Shown here piece after piece: positions 44,992-55,318 of a stretch of 64,000 bases of DNA. This DNA is from Cohaesibacter marisflavi. Lineage in GTDB: Bacteria; Pseudomonadota; Alphaproteobacteria; Rhizobiales; Cohaesibacteraceae. Both the position numbers and the translations under genes were made by a program. The notes below the pieces were generated by a model. The model saw only the letters and a list, made by a program, of their open reading frames with translations. It had not been told where the DNA came from and did no database searches. Location of the stretch: contig NZ_FOVR01000004.1 of assembly GCF_900115225.1 (NCBI RefSeq), positions 62,001-126,000 on the forward strand, written 5' to 3'. Positions within the stretch are counted from its first letter, which is position 1. Each line of letters begins with the position of its first letter.

Positions 44992-46413
44992 ATGTGTTCA
45001 CAGGTTGTAACGCGCTTTGCCCCCTCCCCGACAGGTTTTCTCCATATCGGCGGGGCGCGCACCGCTCTCTTCAACTGGCTCTATGCCAAAGCCAATGGCG
45101 GCAAAATGCTGCTCCGCATCGAAGATACGGACCGCGAGCGTTCCACCGACGCTGCCATCGATGCCATTATCGCCGGAATGGAGTGGATGGGGCTGTCTTA
45201 TGATGGCGACCCGATCTCGCAATATTCGCGCGTTGAACGTCACCGTGAAGTGGTCGAGCAGCTTCTGGCAGCTGGCCAAGCCTATCGTTGCTATTGTTCG
45301 CCGGAAGAGTTGACGGAGATGCGCGAAAAGGCCCGCGCGGAAAAGCGCCCACCACGCTATGATGGCACCTGGCGTGATCGTGATCCGTCCGAAGCCCCGG
45401 AAGGCGTCAAACCTGCCATTCGCCTGAAAGCCCCGCAGGAAGGCTCCACCGTTATTGAAGATCAGGTTCAGGGCACGGTCACATTCCCCAACAAAGATCT
45501 GGATGACATGATCATCATGCGTTCTGATGGCAACCCGACCTACAACCTTGCTGTGGTCGTAGACGACCATGACATGGGCGTAACACACATCATGCGCGGC
45601 GATGACCATCTGACCAACGCCGCCCGCCAGACCCTCGTCTATCAGGCCATGGGCTGGGATGTTCCAACCATGGCGCATATTCCTCTGATCCATGGTCCGG
45701 ATGGCGCCAAGCTTTCCAAACGCCACGGCGCCCTCGGCGTAGAGGCCTATCGCGATATGGGCTATCTGCCGGTCGCCATGCGCAACTATCTCGTTCGCCT
45801 CGGCTGGGCCCATGGCGACGACGAAGTTATGACCACCGATCAGATGATCGAATGGTTCGGCTTTGACGGCATGAACAAGGCAGCCGCCCGCTTCGACTTC
45901 AAGAAGCTGGAAAATCTCAACGGCGTGCACATGCGTCATGCCGATGACGATGACCTGTATAGCCAGCTTGTTACGCTGCTTCCACATCTTGAAGATGGCC
46001 AGTCCATGTTGGATCTGATCGACGAGCCCAAGAAGGCACAGATCATGCTGGCGATGCCAAGCGTGAAGGAACGCGCCAAAACCTTGCTCGACCTAAAGGC
46101 TGGCTTGGCCTTCCTGTTTGATACACGCCCGCTGGCGATGGAAGACAAGGCAGCCAAGCATCTGACCGATGAAACCCGCGCCATGCTGTCCGAGCTGCTC
46201 CCACGCCTTGAAGGGCTGGAAGAATGGACCCTGGAAAGCACAGACGCACTCATCAGGGCCTTTGCTGAAGAGAAAGACCTCAAGCTTGGCAAAGTTGCGC
46301 AACCCCTTCGGGCTGCCATGACAGGCCGCGCCACATCGCCGGGTATTTTCGACGTTTTGATCATTTTGGGCAAAGATGAATCAATCGCCCGCCTTAAGGA
46401 TCAGACCCAATAG
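44992..46413 (+). CDS. gltX: Glutamyl-tRNA synthetase
   Basis: Charges tRNA with glutamate. The 473-residue class I synthetase opens with [20 protein letters not shown] (HIGH signature as HIGG) and has the KLSKRHG (KMSKS-type) loop and RGDDHL. The C-terminal anticodon-binding part ends in [15 protein letters not shown]. The ATG at 44992 fits the family start, although the ribosome site is weak. Alphaproteobacteria often have two such enzymes; this one is in the place of the main copy. It diverges from comEC and ends at a clear terminator. Confidence 0.97.
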   Translation: MCSQVVTRFAPSPTGFLHIGGARTALFNWLYAKANGGKMLLRIEDTDRERSTDAAIDAIIAGMEWMGLSYDGDPISQYSRVERHREVVEQLLAAGQAYRCYCSPEELTEMREKARAEKRPPRYDGTWRDRDPSEAPEGVKPAIRLKAPQEGSTVIEDQVQGTVTFPNKDLDDMIIMRSDGNPTYNLAVVVDDHDMGVTHIMRGDDHLTNAARQTLVYQAMGWDVPTMAHIPLIHGPDGAKLSKRHGALGVEAYRDMGYLPVAMRNYLVRLGWAHGDDEVMTTDQMIEWFGFDGMNKAAARFDFKKLENLNGVHMRHADDDDLYSQLVTLLPHLEDGQSMLDLIDEPKKAQIMLAMPSVKERAKTLLDLKAGLAFLFDTRPLAMEDKAAKHLTDETRAMLSELLPRLEGLEEWTLESTDALIRAFAEEKDLKLGKVAQPLRAAMTGRATSPGIFDVLIILGKDESIARLKDQTQ

Positions 46414-46446
46414 GGTTTTTACACAGGCTCTGGGGAAAATAATGAG

Positions 46447-46472
46447 AAAGCCGGTCTTACGACCGGCTTTTT
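46447..46472 (+). terminator. Terminator after gltX
   Basis: Perfect 10-bp stem AAAGCCGGTC/GACCGGCTTT with loop TTAC, followed by TT. Confidence 0.92.
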
Positions 46473-46829
46473 ACGTATCTTGAATATAATTGACAAGATT
46501 TTCGCGCGATTGCGCAACAAACATAAACATGATTCTACCCTTGCCAAGCTCCGGTAGAATAAGCATAGTCTTATCGCGATAATTGTTTCGCGCAATATGA
46601 ATGTTTTTAGACTGAAGCGCTCATACTTTTGTAGGATAAGGCACTGAAAATCCTATATATTTTACCATCGCGCCCCTATATTCAGTCCTAAGACTGCTTG
46701 CGACAATGCAAAAAATCAGATACCGAAAGCGCAATTCCTATGTTGTCAGGGAAGGTTTTGTGCGCCCACGCATAAAGCTCAAGCTCCGTGAACAACAGCA
46801 AATCGTTTTCAAAATTTGGGAGTATCCGA
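46473..46829 (+). promoter_or_regulatory. Long upstream region of gltA
   Basis: About 357 bases without a gene, moderately AT-rich, ending in GGGAG before the gltA start. It should contain the gltA promoter (TTGACA near 46493) and a long leader. No distinct operator was recognised. Confidence 0.5.
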
Positions 46830-48119
46830 ATGAGTGATAAAAAAGCAACTTTGACTGTCGGCGACCAGACCTGGGAGTTTCCCGTGCGTAGCGGGTCTAT
46901 CGGGCCTGACGTCATCGACATCGGGTCCCTCTATAAAGAAACCGGAATGTTCACCTACGACCCTGGCTTCACCTCCACTGCATCTTGTGAGTCAGAAATC
47001 ACTTATATCGACGGCGAAAAAGGTGTGCTGCTTTATCGTGGCTACCCGATCGAACAGTTGGCTGAGCATGGAGACTTTCTGGAAACATGCTATCTGCTGC
47101 TGTATGGACACCTGCCTACTCCTGAAGAAAAACAGGATTTTGATACGCGCGTGACCCGCCACACGATGGTTCACGAGCAGATGAGCAAATTTTACACCGG
47201 CTATCGCCGCGACTCCCATCCAATGGCTGTCATGGTGGGTATCGTTGGTGGTCTGTCTGCCTTCTATCATGACTCTACCGACATCGCCGATCCACATCAG
47301 CGCATGGTTGCGTCTCTGCGCATGATCGCGAAGATGCCGACGATGGCCGCCATGGCTTACAAATATTCCATCGGTCAGCCATTTGTGTATCCGCGCAACG
47401 ACCTCGACTATGCGGCGAACTTCCTGCATATGTGCTTCTCGGTTCCTGCCGAGCCATATGAAGTGAACCCTGTCCTGGCACGTGCCATGGATCGCATCTT
47501 CATTCTGCATGCCGACCACGAACAGAACGCATCGACCTCCACCGTGCGTCTTGCCGGTTCTTCCGGGGCAAACCCGTTCGGCTGTATTGCTGCTGGCATC
47601 GCTTGCCTCTGGGGTCCTGCTCATGGTGGCGCCAACGAAGCGGCTCTCAACATGCTGCATGAAATCGGCACCGTTGACCGTGTGGCTGAATATGTCGCCA
47701 GAGCAAAAGACAAGGATGATCCGTTCCGCCTGATGGGCTTCGGCCACCGCGTCTACAAAAACTATGACCCGCGTGCGCGCATCATGCAGCAGACCTGTCA
47801 TGAGGTGCTCAACGAGCTCGGCCATGGCGACGATCCAACCCTTCAGGTCGCAATGGAGCTGGAAAAGATTGCTCTGAACGATGAGTATTTCATCGAGAAG
47901 AAGCTCTATCCAAACATCGACTTCTATTCTGGCATCACCCTGCGTGCACTCGGCTTCCCGGCCGAAATGTTCACTGTGCTCTTCGCGCTGGCTCGTAGCG
48001 TTGGCTGGATTGCTCAGTGGAAAGAGATGGTGGAAGATCCGTCCCAGCGTATCGGTCGCCCACGTCAGCTGTTCAACGGCGCCCCTATGCGCGATTATGT
48101 TGAAATGGAAGATCGCTAA
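46830..48119 (+). CDS. gltA: Citrate synthase
   Basis: Condenses acetyl-CoA and oxaloacetate to citrate, the entry of the TCA cycle. The 429-residue type II (hexameric) enzyme has catalytic His in HADHEQNAS and [13 protein letters not shown], and Asp in the NIDFYSG region. [14 protein letters not shown] is the substrate loop. ATG 46830 follows GGGAG and gives the usual start [11 protein letters not shown]; a start at 46788 would add 14 residues. A single-gene unit with its own terminator. Confidence 0.98.
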   Translation: MSDKKATLTVGDQTWEFPVRSGSIGPDVIDIGSLYKETGMFTYDPGFTSTASCESEITYIDGEKGVLLYRGYPIEQLAEHGDFLETCYLLLYGHLPTPEEKQDFDTRVTRHTMVHEQMSKFYTGYRRDSHPMAVMVGIVGGLSAFYHDSTDIADPHQRMVASLRMIAKMPTMAAMAYKYSIGQPFVYPRNDLDYAANFLHMCFSVPAEPYEVNPVLARAMDRIFILHADHEQNASTSTVRLAGSSGANPFGCIAAGIACLWGPAHGGANEAALNMLHEIGTVDRVAEYVARAKDKDDPFRLMGFGHRVYKNYDPRARIMQQTCHEVLNELGHGDDPTLQVAMELEKIALNDEYFIEKKLYPNIDFYSGITLRALGFPAEMFTVLFALARSVGWIAQWKEMVEDPSQRIGRPRQLFNGAPMRDYVEMEDR

Positions 48120-48150
48120 GATCGCGCCAGATACTTGGCTCACTTACAAG

Positions 48151-48176
48151 AAAGGCTCCCGCATGGGAGCCTTTTT
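48151..48176 (+). terminator. Terminator between gltA and lpxB
   Basis: Perfect 10-bp stem AAAGGCTCCC/GGGAGCCTTT with loop GCAT and further T. It can act for both convergent transcripts. Confidence 0.92.
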
Positions 48177-48216
48177 CATATCAGTTTGTTCTTGCGTGGC
48201 TTTCGAAAACGCCCAA

Positions 48217-49368
48217 TCACTTTGGCAACGCCCCAAGCACAATGCGCGCCACCCGCTCGCTAGGGGTTTCATCAGGCAGCGTCATGTTTTCATCCAATTC
48301 GCTCAAGGCCGCTTCTTGCGCTGCCCGCTCCGGACTGGCCTCAAGCAAGGGCAGCAAATGATGAGCCAAATTTTGCGCATTCGCCTCATCATCGAGAAAT
48401 TCCGGAATGGCATTGTGCCCAAGCACCAGATTGGTCAGAACGATGGAGTGGGCCGTCAGCAGCCATTTGAATTGCCGCACAATCCAATCCACCTTATAAG
48501 CAACTATCATCGGAATGCCCGAAAGCCCAAGCTCCAGCGTCACCGTACCCGAGGCTGCCAGAGCCGCATGAGCCTGCCGGAACGCCGCAAATTTGGCTTC
48601 TTCTCCCAGCACAATCTCTGGCTTGACCGGCCAATCCTTCAGCCCCTCATCGATCAGCTCTTTGAGATGGGCGACGGCAGGTAGAATGACACGCAAATTC
48701 GGATACCGTTCCCTCGCCAATTTGACAACACCGCCAAATTCAACGAGCAAGCGGGAAACTTCGCTACGCCGTGAGCCCGGAAGAACGAGAAGCACCGGAG
48801 CACCAAGCCCTCCGCGCTCACCCGCAGCTGGGCGCAGAACATCAAGACGCTCGATAAGAGGATGGCCCACATAGGTGCAAGGCGGCCCCTGCAGGCGCTT
48901 ATGCGCCTCTACCTCGAACGGCAGCAGCGCCAGCACATGATCCACATAGCGTGCCATTTTACGCGCCCGACCCGGACGCCAGGCCCACACGCTGGGCGAC
49001 ACATAATCGATAATGGGCAGCTCAGGCTTCCGCTTGCGCACCCGTTTGGCCACCGCATGCGTGAATTCAGGACTATCGATGATGAGCAGCAGATCCGGAT
49101 CTTTGGCGAGCACATCCTCGACCACTTCCATCCCTCTGCGATAAAGAGACGGATATTGCCTGATGATGTTAATAATCCCCATTACAGCGATCTCTGAGAG
49201 GGGAAAGAGAGACGAAAGCCCTTCGGCCTGCATCCGCCCCCCCGCCAGCCCAGCAAAGCGCACATGGCCGCCACAAGCCTGTTTGATCGCTCTCATGGCT
49301 CGCGCCCCGAGCTGGTCACCAGATTCTTCGCCAATCACGATATAGATCAGAGGAACTTCTTTACTCAT
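48217..49368 (-). CDS. lpxB: Lipid-A-disaccharide synthase
   Basis: A GT19 glycosyltransferase that joins UDP-2,3-diacylglucosamine to lipid X to form the lipid A disaccharide, at the inner face of the inner membrane. The 383-residue protein shows IGEESGDQLGARAM, DYVSPSVWAWRPGRARKM, the LPGSRRSEV donor loop and SGTVTLELGLSGIPMIVAYK. It is the last gene of the fabZ-lpxA-lpxI-lpxB group. Confidence 0.97.
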   Translation of the reverse strand: MSKEVPLIYIVIGEESGDQLGARAMRAIKQACGGHVRFAGLAGGRMQAEGLSSLFPLSEIAVMGIINIIRQYPSLYRRGMEVVEDVLAKDPDLLLIIDSPEFTHAVAKRVRKRKPELPIIDYVSPSVWAWRPGRARKMARYVDHVLALLPFEVEAHKRLQGPPCTYVGHPLIERLDVLRPAAGERGGLGAPVLLVLPGSRRSEVSRLLVEFGGVVKLARERYPNLRVILPAVAHLKELIDEGLKDWPVKPEIVLGEEAKFAAFRQAHAALAASGTVTLELGLSGIPMIVAYKVDWIVRQFKWLLTAHSIVLTNLVLGHNAIPEFLDDEANAQNLAHHLLPLLEASPERAAQEAALSELDENMTLPDETPSERVARIVLGALPK

Positions 49369-49410
49369 GGCGCACTCCCCGGGAGCCGTTTGATGCCGAC
49401 AATCAAATGA

Positions 49411-50280
49411 TCAAAGAGAAAAATCTTCAAGCTTGCGAGATACGAGAAAGAGCCCTGCAGCGCGCGCCATTTCAAGACTCTGAGCACGATTGGCACAAAG
49501 CACTTCCCCTTCAGCACAGACGATACCGGCCAATCCTGCCTTGTGGGCATTCTCTATGGTTCGTGGGCCTACTGTGGGCATGTCAAAACGCAGGTCCTGC
49601 CCTGGCCGAGCCCGCTTGAGCAACACCCCTTGCTTGCCCTCATTCCAGCGCGCGCGTTTTTCTTGCCGGATCTGCAAGACGCGAGCAAGCATCTGGTCGG
49701 TGCCTTCCGGTCCTTCCATCGCCAGAATGCGCCCGGCGGCAACGACAACCCCCTGCCCGGCATCCAGAGCGCCGATGAGGCCCGCAGCCCGCGCAGCAAG
49801 GGCTATGTCGCTCTCATTGGCCTCGGCTGCCTTATTTCCGACGCTGAGATCCGGCCCGACAACAAGCCCGGGCGCCACCTCAGGCACAGATACCAGCCGC
49901 ACTCCACGCTTTTCGAAGAAGCCGGCGACCCCTTGCAAAACGCCTTCGTCGCCCCCAGCAGCCATGATACGCAAAATCGCAGGTAGAGCTTTCATCGCTC
50001 CCAAATCGAGCCGGATATTGCTGAAATCCGGACGTGACCGGATAGACCCGATGCACAGCAGCTCCGATAGGGCATTCTGTTCTATTAGCTTGAAAAGCAA
50101 GCCAATCTCGCCCCACTTGATCCAGTGGTGGGGGTGGCTCTCAATGCGCGCATCGGCTTCACCGACGATACCGAATATGAAATAGGGACGTCCGGAAGCG
50201 TGTAGCGCATTGATGACTTCGAAAGGAAGATCCTGTCCGCCGGCGATGATGCCCACCGGCCCATCACCGCAAGACACCAT
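49411..50280 (-). CDS. lpxI: UDP-2,3-diacylglucosamine pyrophosphatase LpxI
   Basis: Hydrolyses UDP-2,3-diacylglucosamine to lipid X; LpxI replaces LpxH in alphaproteobacteria. The 289-residue protein has GIIAGGQDLPFEV at the start, VDAGQ-type motif as ALDAGQGVVVAAG, EGPEGTDQML and FDMPTVGPRTIE (the metal-binding DUF1009 marks). It lies three bases behind lpxA and 42 before lpxB, exactly where the pathway needs it. Confidence 0.96.
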   Translation of the reverse strand: MVSCGDGPVGIIAGGQDLPFEVINALHASGRPYFIFGIVGEADARIESHPHHWIKWGEIGLLFKLIEQNALSELLCIGSIRSRPDFSNIRLDLGAMKALPAILRIMAAGGDEGVLQGVAGFFEKRGVRLVSVPEVAPGLVVGPDLSVGNKAAEANESDIALAARAAGLIGALDAGQGVVVAAGRILAMEGPEGTDQMLARVLQIRQEKRARWNEGKQGVLLKRARPGQDLRFDMPTVGPRTIENAHKAGLAGIVCAEGEVLCANRAQSLEMARAAGLFLVSRKLEDFSL

Positions 50281-50283
50281 CGA

Positions 50284-51081
50284 TCAATCCTTGTTGCTGC
50301 GCGGCGTGCAAAGAGACTTCTTGGTCCCCTTGCGAATGAAGTCGACGATCTTCATGACATTTTCATCGTCAGCAAAGGCAGCCGCTACCTTGTCAACGCG
50401 CTCGCTCAGCGTGCCTTCTGCATCGAACAGCATCTGATAGGCATGACGCAGATTATGAATGGTCTCACGAGAGAAACCACGACGCTTCAGGCCAACGATA
50501 TTCAAGCCTCCCAAATGGGCGCGGTTGCCAATAACGGAGCCAAACGGAATGACATCATTCTCGACACCAGACATGCCGCCCACAAAGGCGTGCTCGCCAA
50601 CGCGGGCAAACTGGATCACCGCCGAAAGCCCGGCAACAATCGCATGATCACCAATCTCACAGTGACCGGCGATGGTCGCGTGATTCACCAAAATAACATC
50701 ATTGCCGATCATGCAGTCATGAGCGATATGTGCGCCAACCATTAGGTGACAATTATTGCCAACCCTGGTCAGACCACCGCCACCCTGCGTGCCCGGATTG
50801 ATGGTGACATATTCACGAATATTGACATTATCGCCAATCTCACAGCCAACATTCTCACCTTCGAACTTCAAATCCTGAGGAATGGTACCAACCGAAGCAA
50901 AAGGGAAAATCTCGACATTTTTGCCGATTTTTGTATTTCCCTCGACCACTACGTGAGAATGCACCTTGCCACCTTCACCAATGACAACATTTGCACCGAT
51001 AACGCTATAGGGGCCGATTTCGATATCATCGGCGAGTTGCGCACCATCGGCAACAATTGCGGTTGGATGAATATTCGCCAT
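50284..51081 (-). CDS. lpxA: UDP-N-acetylglucosamine acyltransferase
   Basis: First enzyme of lipid A synthesis, transfers a 3-hydroxyacyl chain from ACP to UDP-GlcNAc. The 265-residue protein is a left-handed beta-helix of hexapeptide repeats with catalytic His in GAHIAHDCMIG, followed by the helical C-terminal domain. Its start overlaps the fabZ stop by one base (TAATG). Confidence 0.97.
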   Translation of the reverse strand: MANIHPTAIVADGAQLADDIEIGPYSVIGANVVIGEGGKVHSHVVVEGNTKIGKNVEIFPFASVGTIPQDLKFEGENVGCEIGDNVNIREYVTINPGTQGGGGLTRVGNNCHLMVGAHIAHDCMIGNDVILVNHATIAGHCEIGDHAIVAGLSAVIQFARVGEHAFVGGMSGVENDVIPFGSVIGNRAHLGGLNIVGLKRRGFSRETIHNLRHAYQMLFDAEGTLSERVDKVAAAFADDENVMKIVDFIRKGTKKSLCTPRSNKD

Positions 51082-51548
51082 TATTTCTGTTCTTCTCCGA
51101 TCAACATCGCACTCACTTCAGCTTCGGCGACTTTTGCGTCATCTACCTTGGCAATACAAGCAAATTTCCAGATGTTGGCGCGGTTCTTGACCTTTTGGAC
51201 GTGAATATGCAGGACGTCTCCGGGCACAACCGGCTTGCGGAACTTGGCCTTTTCAATGGTCATGAAATAAACGAGGCTCGGAGACCCCAGATCCTTGCGA
51301 CTATTGACACAAAGCGCACCGGCCGTCTGGGCCATCGCTTCGATAATCAAAACGCCCGGCATAACCGGCTGAACAGGAAAATGTCCCTGAAAATGCGGCT
51401 CGTTGATGGTAACATTCTTGACGCCAACGCAGCTGTCGTCCCCATCCATGTCGATGATGCGATCAATCATCAAGAATGGATAGCGATGCGGCAGCAGCTC
51501 CAGAACACGCATGATATCTGCACTATCAAGGGTCTGTTTTTCACTCAT
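51081..51548 (-). CDS. fabZ: 3-hydroxyacyl-ACP dehydratase FabZ
   Basis: Dehydrates 3-hydroxyacyl-ACP in fatty acid elongation; its position next to lpxA reflects competition for the same substrate. The 155-residue hot-dog protein has [12 protein letters not shown], the catalytic His in PHFQGHFP with [14 protein letters not shown]. Translationally coupled to lpxA. Separated by 122 bases from lpxD. Confidence 0.97.
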   Translation of the reverse strand: MSEKQTLDSADIMRVLELLPHRYPFLMIDRIIDMDGDDSCVGVKNVTINEPHFQGHFPVQPVMPGVLIIEAMAQTAGALCVNSRKDLGSPSLVYFMTIEKAKFRKPVVPGDVLHIHVQKVKNRANIWKFACIAKVDDAKVAEAEVSAMLIGEEQK

Positions 51549-51670
51549 AGTTCATTTCCCTTCAACACCTTGCGAGACCTTCTGCCCAAGATGAAAGACC
51601 TCGGCATGAGCTCTGATCCCTCTGTTTTACCCAACATGGAAAAGGATCGGCCCGCTTTGTAACCGTATGG

Positions 51671-52711
51671 CTATTTGTTTTTCTCAGCTAGGCGGCTCAG
51701 CGCTGTCATCTCGCGGAACCATTGTTTTACTGGTTTTGCTGGTACGCCACCATAGCGACCACCAGCTGGCACGTCATCCTTGACCACACTGACAGCGGCA
51801 ATTTGCGCGCCCATACCAATGGTAATATGGCCAGCAACACCGGTTTGTCCACCAATGGCGACGAAATCTTCAAGCTTGGAAGACCCAGACAGCCCAACCT
51901 GGGAAACAAGCACACAATGGCGACCAACTTCAACATTGTGCCCAATCTGGACTTGATTGTCGATCTTTGTGCCTTCGCCGATAATGGTGTCGCGGTTTGC
52001 GCCCCTATCGATGGTGCTATTGGCACCAATCTCGACGCGATCCTGAATGATGACACGCCCGATCTGAGGGACCTTTTGATGGCCGGTTGCACTCATGGAA
52101 AAACCAAAGCCATCCTGACCACTGCAAACACCGGGATGAAGGATCACACTGTCGCCGATAAGTGTATGTTGTAGAACACAATTCGCGCCAATATGACAGT
52201 TGCGGCCAACACGCACGCCCTGCCCAACAACAGCCCCGGCTCCGATTGTGGTACCCGCCCCGATTTCGGCATTGGCACCAACACTGACACCCGGCTCAAT
52301 ACAAACGCCCGGCTCAACCTTCGCGGAAGGGTGAATATAGGCTGCTTGGGAAATACCCCCATCGGTCTCGAAATAAGCCATAGGCACTGCGGCTTCCGGA
52401 TAGAAAGCGGCTGAGACTTCCGAGAAGGCCCTGTATGGGTTTTTCGATTCCAGCACAACAACCCCGTCAGGCACTCGCTCGTGATAACGCTTGGCGCAAA
52501 TCACAGCGCTTGCCGTCGTCTTTTCCAACTGCCCAACATATTTGGGATTGTCAAGAAAGGTAACGTGCCCCTTTGCTGCGGTGTCAATCGGAGCAACATC
52601 GCTGATTTGCATAGCGCCATCTGCGTCATCAGGCAATTCAGCCCCAATCAGCTCAGCGATTGCTTTAAGGGAAAGGGTTTCAATTTTAGAAAAAAAAGCA
52701 GCGTCGGTCAT
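51671..52711 (-). CDS. lpxD: UDP-3-O-acylglucosamine N-acyltransferase
   Basis: Third acyltransfer step of lipid A synthesis. The 346-residue protein has the N-terminal uridine-binding domain, a long left-handed beta-helix and catalytic His in IDNQVQIGHNVEVG. I chose the ATG at 52711: the frame from 52741 runs through the bamA terminator hairpin and gives an odd Gly/Phe-rich start. Its ribosome site is weak (GAAAG). The terminator right before it suggests either read-through or a promoter within the bamA end. Confidence 0.95.
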   Translation of the reverse strand: MTDAAFFSKIETLSLKAIAELIGAELPDDADGAMQISDVAPIDTAAKGHVTFLDNPKYVGQLEKTTASAVICAKRYHERVPDGVVVLESKNPYRAFSEVSAAFYPEAAVPMAYFETDGGISQAAYIHPSAKVEPGVCIEPGVSVGANAEIGAGTTIGAGAVVGQGVRVGRNCHIGANCVLQHTLIGDSVILHPGVCSGQDGFGFSMSATGHQKVPQIGRVIIQDRVEIGANSTIDRGANRDTIIGEGTKIDNQVQIGHNVEVGRHCVLVSQVGLSGSSKLEDFVAIGGQTGVAGHITIGMGAQIAAVSVVKDDVPAGGRYGGVPAKPVKQWFREMTALSRLAEKNK

Positions 52712-52721
52712 GATAGCTTTC

Positions 52722-52756
52722 AAAAAAAAGCCGCCGCCCATAAGAGCAGCGGCTTT
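52722..52756 (-). terminator. Terminator between bamA and lpxD
   Basis: On the minus strand, AAAGCCGC pairs with GCGGCTTT (with two further inner pairs), followed by eight U. It sits 11 bases before the lpxD start and should reduce lpxD transcription from bamA. Confidence 0.85.
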
Positions 52757-52777
52757 GTACTGTGTTTCTAGTCAGTC

Positions 52778-55099
52778 TTAGAAGGAAGACGCAGCGCCGA
52801 AGCGAATAACCTGCGTTTCATCATAATCTTCTTTGGTCAGAGCGTAGCCATAGTCAAGACGCAGTCTGCCGAACGGGCTCGCCCAAATAACACCAGCGCC
52901 GACGGAAGACCGGATGCTGCGCTCATCATAGATGGCACCAGCAGCATCTGAACCAAACAGCGTACCAGCATCAGCAAAGACCGCACCACTCAGCCCAACG
53001 CTATCCAAGTAAGGCAGCGGGAACTGCATTTCAGCAGTTGCGTTGAAGTAGGTCTTACCACCCAAGCCTTCACCAGAGTTCACATCACGAGGACCAAAGC
53101 CGTAGGAAGCAAAGCCACGGATCGTGTCGCCACCCTGACTAAAGGCATCAAGCAGACGAACATCGTCGCCACCAAAGCCCTGAATGTGACCTGCGCCAAC
53201 GCGCAACATGCCAACAAGACTCCATGCAGGATACAGCTCATGATAGTAACGCGCATCAACGGTCGACTTGATGAAGCGAACATCACCGCCAACACCAGCA
53301 AATTCCTGACTGAACTTACCATAAATACCGCTAGTAGGAGCAGTCATGCTGTCGAGCGAATTGTAGACCAAGCTATAACCAAGAGCAGACTTGATGGTCG
53401 CGCCTTCATCCTGAGCCTGTTTGATACCCGGAGAAGCTGTTGGCAGGTTATAGGAATCGTAGTTCGAAATTTCCTTCTGCTCCAACGTATAGTACGGATT
53501 GAAGGAGATCTCTTCCGTGATCGGCAAGCCAAACCGAATGGTCCCACCGTCGCGCTTATAGTCATAATCGCGATAGTCATTGTCTTCATAGGTTGAATGG
53601 AACAGGTCAAAGCCTGCAGCCAACCGACGACCCAAGAAATATGGCTCGGTGAAGGACAAGGTGTAGGACTGCTTGGAGGCACCGCCAGAAGCAGACACTT
53701 TCAGATACTGTCCACGGCCCATGAAGTTCTTTTCAGAAACCGAAACGTCAGCAATAAAACCATCGCTGGTGGAATAGCCGCCACCCAAGGTAACTGCGCC
53801 CGTGCCCTTTTCGACCACATCAACATTCAGAACCACACGGTCAGCGGATGTACCCGGCGCTGTGGTAACAGCAACTTTTTCGAAGAAGCCAAGCGCATCA
53901 AGACGACGCTTCGCACGGTCAAGCAGCACGCGGTTGAAGGCATCGCCTTCAGCCATATCGAATTCACGACGAATGACATAATCGCGCGTACGGGTGTTAC
54001 CGCGGATATTGATCCGTTCCACATAGGCACGGTTACCCTCATCCACCTGATAAACAAGATTGATGACCTTGTTCTCATAGTCACGGTCAGCGCGCGGTGT
54101 CACGCGTGCGAACGCATAACCGGACTTGGAAATCTCAATGGTCATGTCTTCAAGAGACTTGGAGACAGCGTCTACACTGTAAACATCGCCAGAACCAGTG
54201 TGCACCTGACTGCGCAGCGCTTCACCATCCACTTCAGGAACAGCGCTATCCACTTCAACGTCACCAATGCGATACTGTTCGCCTTCGTCGACGGTGATGG
54301 TCACAAAGAACTTGTTCCGTTCACGGTCCAGATCGGCAACCGAGGAAACAACGCGGAAGTCAGCATATCCATGGTTGAGGTAGAACTGACGCAGGCGCTC
54401 TTCATCAGCAGCCAAACGGTCAGCATCATAAACATCATCCGTAAGCAACCAGCTGAGCCAGCCAGATTCTTTTGTCGTCAGAACGTTCTGAAGACGAGAA
54501 TCGCCGAACGCCTTGTTGCCAAGAATGGAAACCTTGGCAACAGAGGTTTTAGCGCCTTCCGTAATCTCAAAAACGAGGTCTGCGCGGTTACGGCCCAAGT
54601 CGATAACCTTTGGCTCGACACGAGCGCCGAAGCGGCCTGCACGACGATAGGCTTCCAGAATACGCTGAACGTCTGTCTGAATGCGGTTGTCGCTAAGAAT
54701 GCCGCGGCTCTTGGAAGTCACCACGGTTTCAAGCTGTTTGTCTTTAACGCGCTTGTTGCCTTCGAAGGAAATACGGTTGATCACCGCGTTTTCCTGAACC
54801 TCGACAACGAGCGAAGAACCGCTCAAGCGGATGTCGACATCCTTAAACAGGCCTGTCTGATAGAGAGCCTTGAGTGACTCATCGATATCGTAAGCACTGG
54901 ATCGTTGCCCCGGCTTTAGCACAACGTAAGACCGGATGGTGTCATCCGATACACGCGCATTGCCTTTTACAACGACTTGACTGACCGTTTGTGCAAAAGC
55001 CGGACTGATTGCAAAAATATCTACAGGACCGAGCGGCGCTCCCGCACACATAACGGTTGCTAGTGCCGCCTTCCATGCGATGGTCTTAATTTTCTTCAT
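52778..55099 (-). CDS. bamA: Outer membrane assembly factor BamA
   Basis: Omp85 protein that folds and inserts beta-barrel proteins in the outer membrane. It has a signal peptide (cut near AFA-QT) and five POTRA domains (first one opening VSQVVVKGNARVSDDTIRSYV). A 16-strand barrel follows, with GGDDVRLLDAF, TIRGFASYGFGPRD (the VRGY-type loop 6 motif) and the end I-R-F-G-A-A-S-S-F with terminal Phe. I prefer the ATG at 55099 (773 residues); a GTG at 55111 would add four. It lies between rseP and lpxD as in most proteobacteria. Confidence 0.97.
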   Translation of the reverse strand: MKKIKTIAWKAALATVMCAGAPLGPVDIFAISPAFAQTVSQVVVKGNARVSDDTIRSYVVLKPGQRSSAYDIDESLKALYQTGLFKDVDIRLSGSSLVVEVQENAVINRISFEGNKRVKDKQLETVVTSKSRGILSDNRIQTDVQRILEAYRRAGRFGARVEPKVIDLGRNRADLVFEITEGAKTSVAKVSILGNKAFGDSRLQNVLTTKESGWLSWLLTDDVYDADRLAADEERLRQFYLNHGYADFRVVSSVADLDRERNKFFVTITVDEGEQYRIGDVEVDSAVPEVDGEALRSQVHTGSGDVYSVDAVSKSLEDMTIEISKSGYAFARVTPRADRDYENKVINLVYQVDEGNRAYVERINIRGNTRTRDYVIRREFDMAEGDAFNRVLLDRAKRRLDALGFFEKVAVTTAPGTSADRVVLNVDVVEKGTGAVTLGGGYSTSDGFIADVSVSEKNFMGRGQYLKVSASGGASKQSYTLSFTEPYFLGRRLAAGFDLFHSTYEDNDYRDYDYKRDGGTIRFGLPITEEISFNPYYTLEQKEISNYDSYNLPTASPGIKQAQDEGATIKSALGYSLVYNSLDSMTAPTSGIYGKFSQEFAGVGGDVRFIKSTVDARYYHELYPAWSLVGMLRVGAGHIQGFGGDDVRLLDAFSQGGDTIRGFASYGFGPRDVNSGEGLGGKTYFNATAEMQFPLPYLDSVGLSGAVFADAGTLFGSDAAGAIYDERSIRSSVGAGVIWASPFGRLRLDYGYALTKEDYDETQVIRFGAASSF

Positions 55100-55286
55100 C
55101 AGCCCCAACACTCTTTTCTAAATCATCAAATTCGATTTGGACACAAATTGTCCCTGAAATGGAATCTTTATGCCTAAGAAGGTTTTACCTTGAATCGCAT
55201 AAGGATCAACCCCCGAACACATCTAACTTCAACAAAGATAACATTCAGTTGCCCATAAGCCACAAATTTCTGCGAAAATCACTATA

Positions 55287-55310
55287 ATTATTTTCCCCGA
55301 GGAAAATTAT
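55287..55310 (-). terminator. Possible terminator after rseP
   Basis: ATTTTCC/GGAAAAT stem with AT flanks, directly after the rseP stop codon. The T run is part of the stem, so strength is doubtful. Confidence 0.35.
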
Positions 55311-55318
55311 CTACATCC

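Noticed and set aside
44998-45987. Open frame of 329 codons antisense to gltX
   Set aside because: Shadow of a conserved synthetase gene with no recognisable motifs.
53597-54877. Open frame of 426 codons antisense to bamA
   Set aside because: The sense strand encodes unmistakable POTRA and barrel sequence; the antisense frame is a composition artefact.
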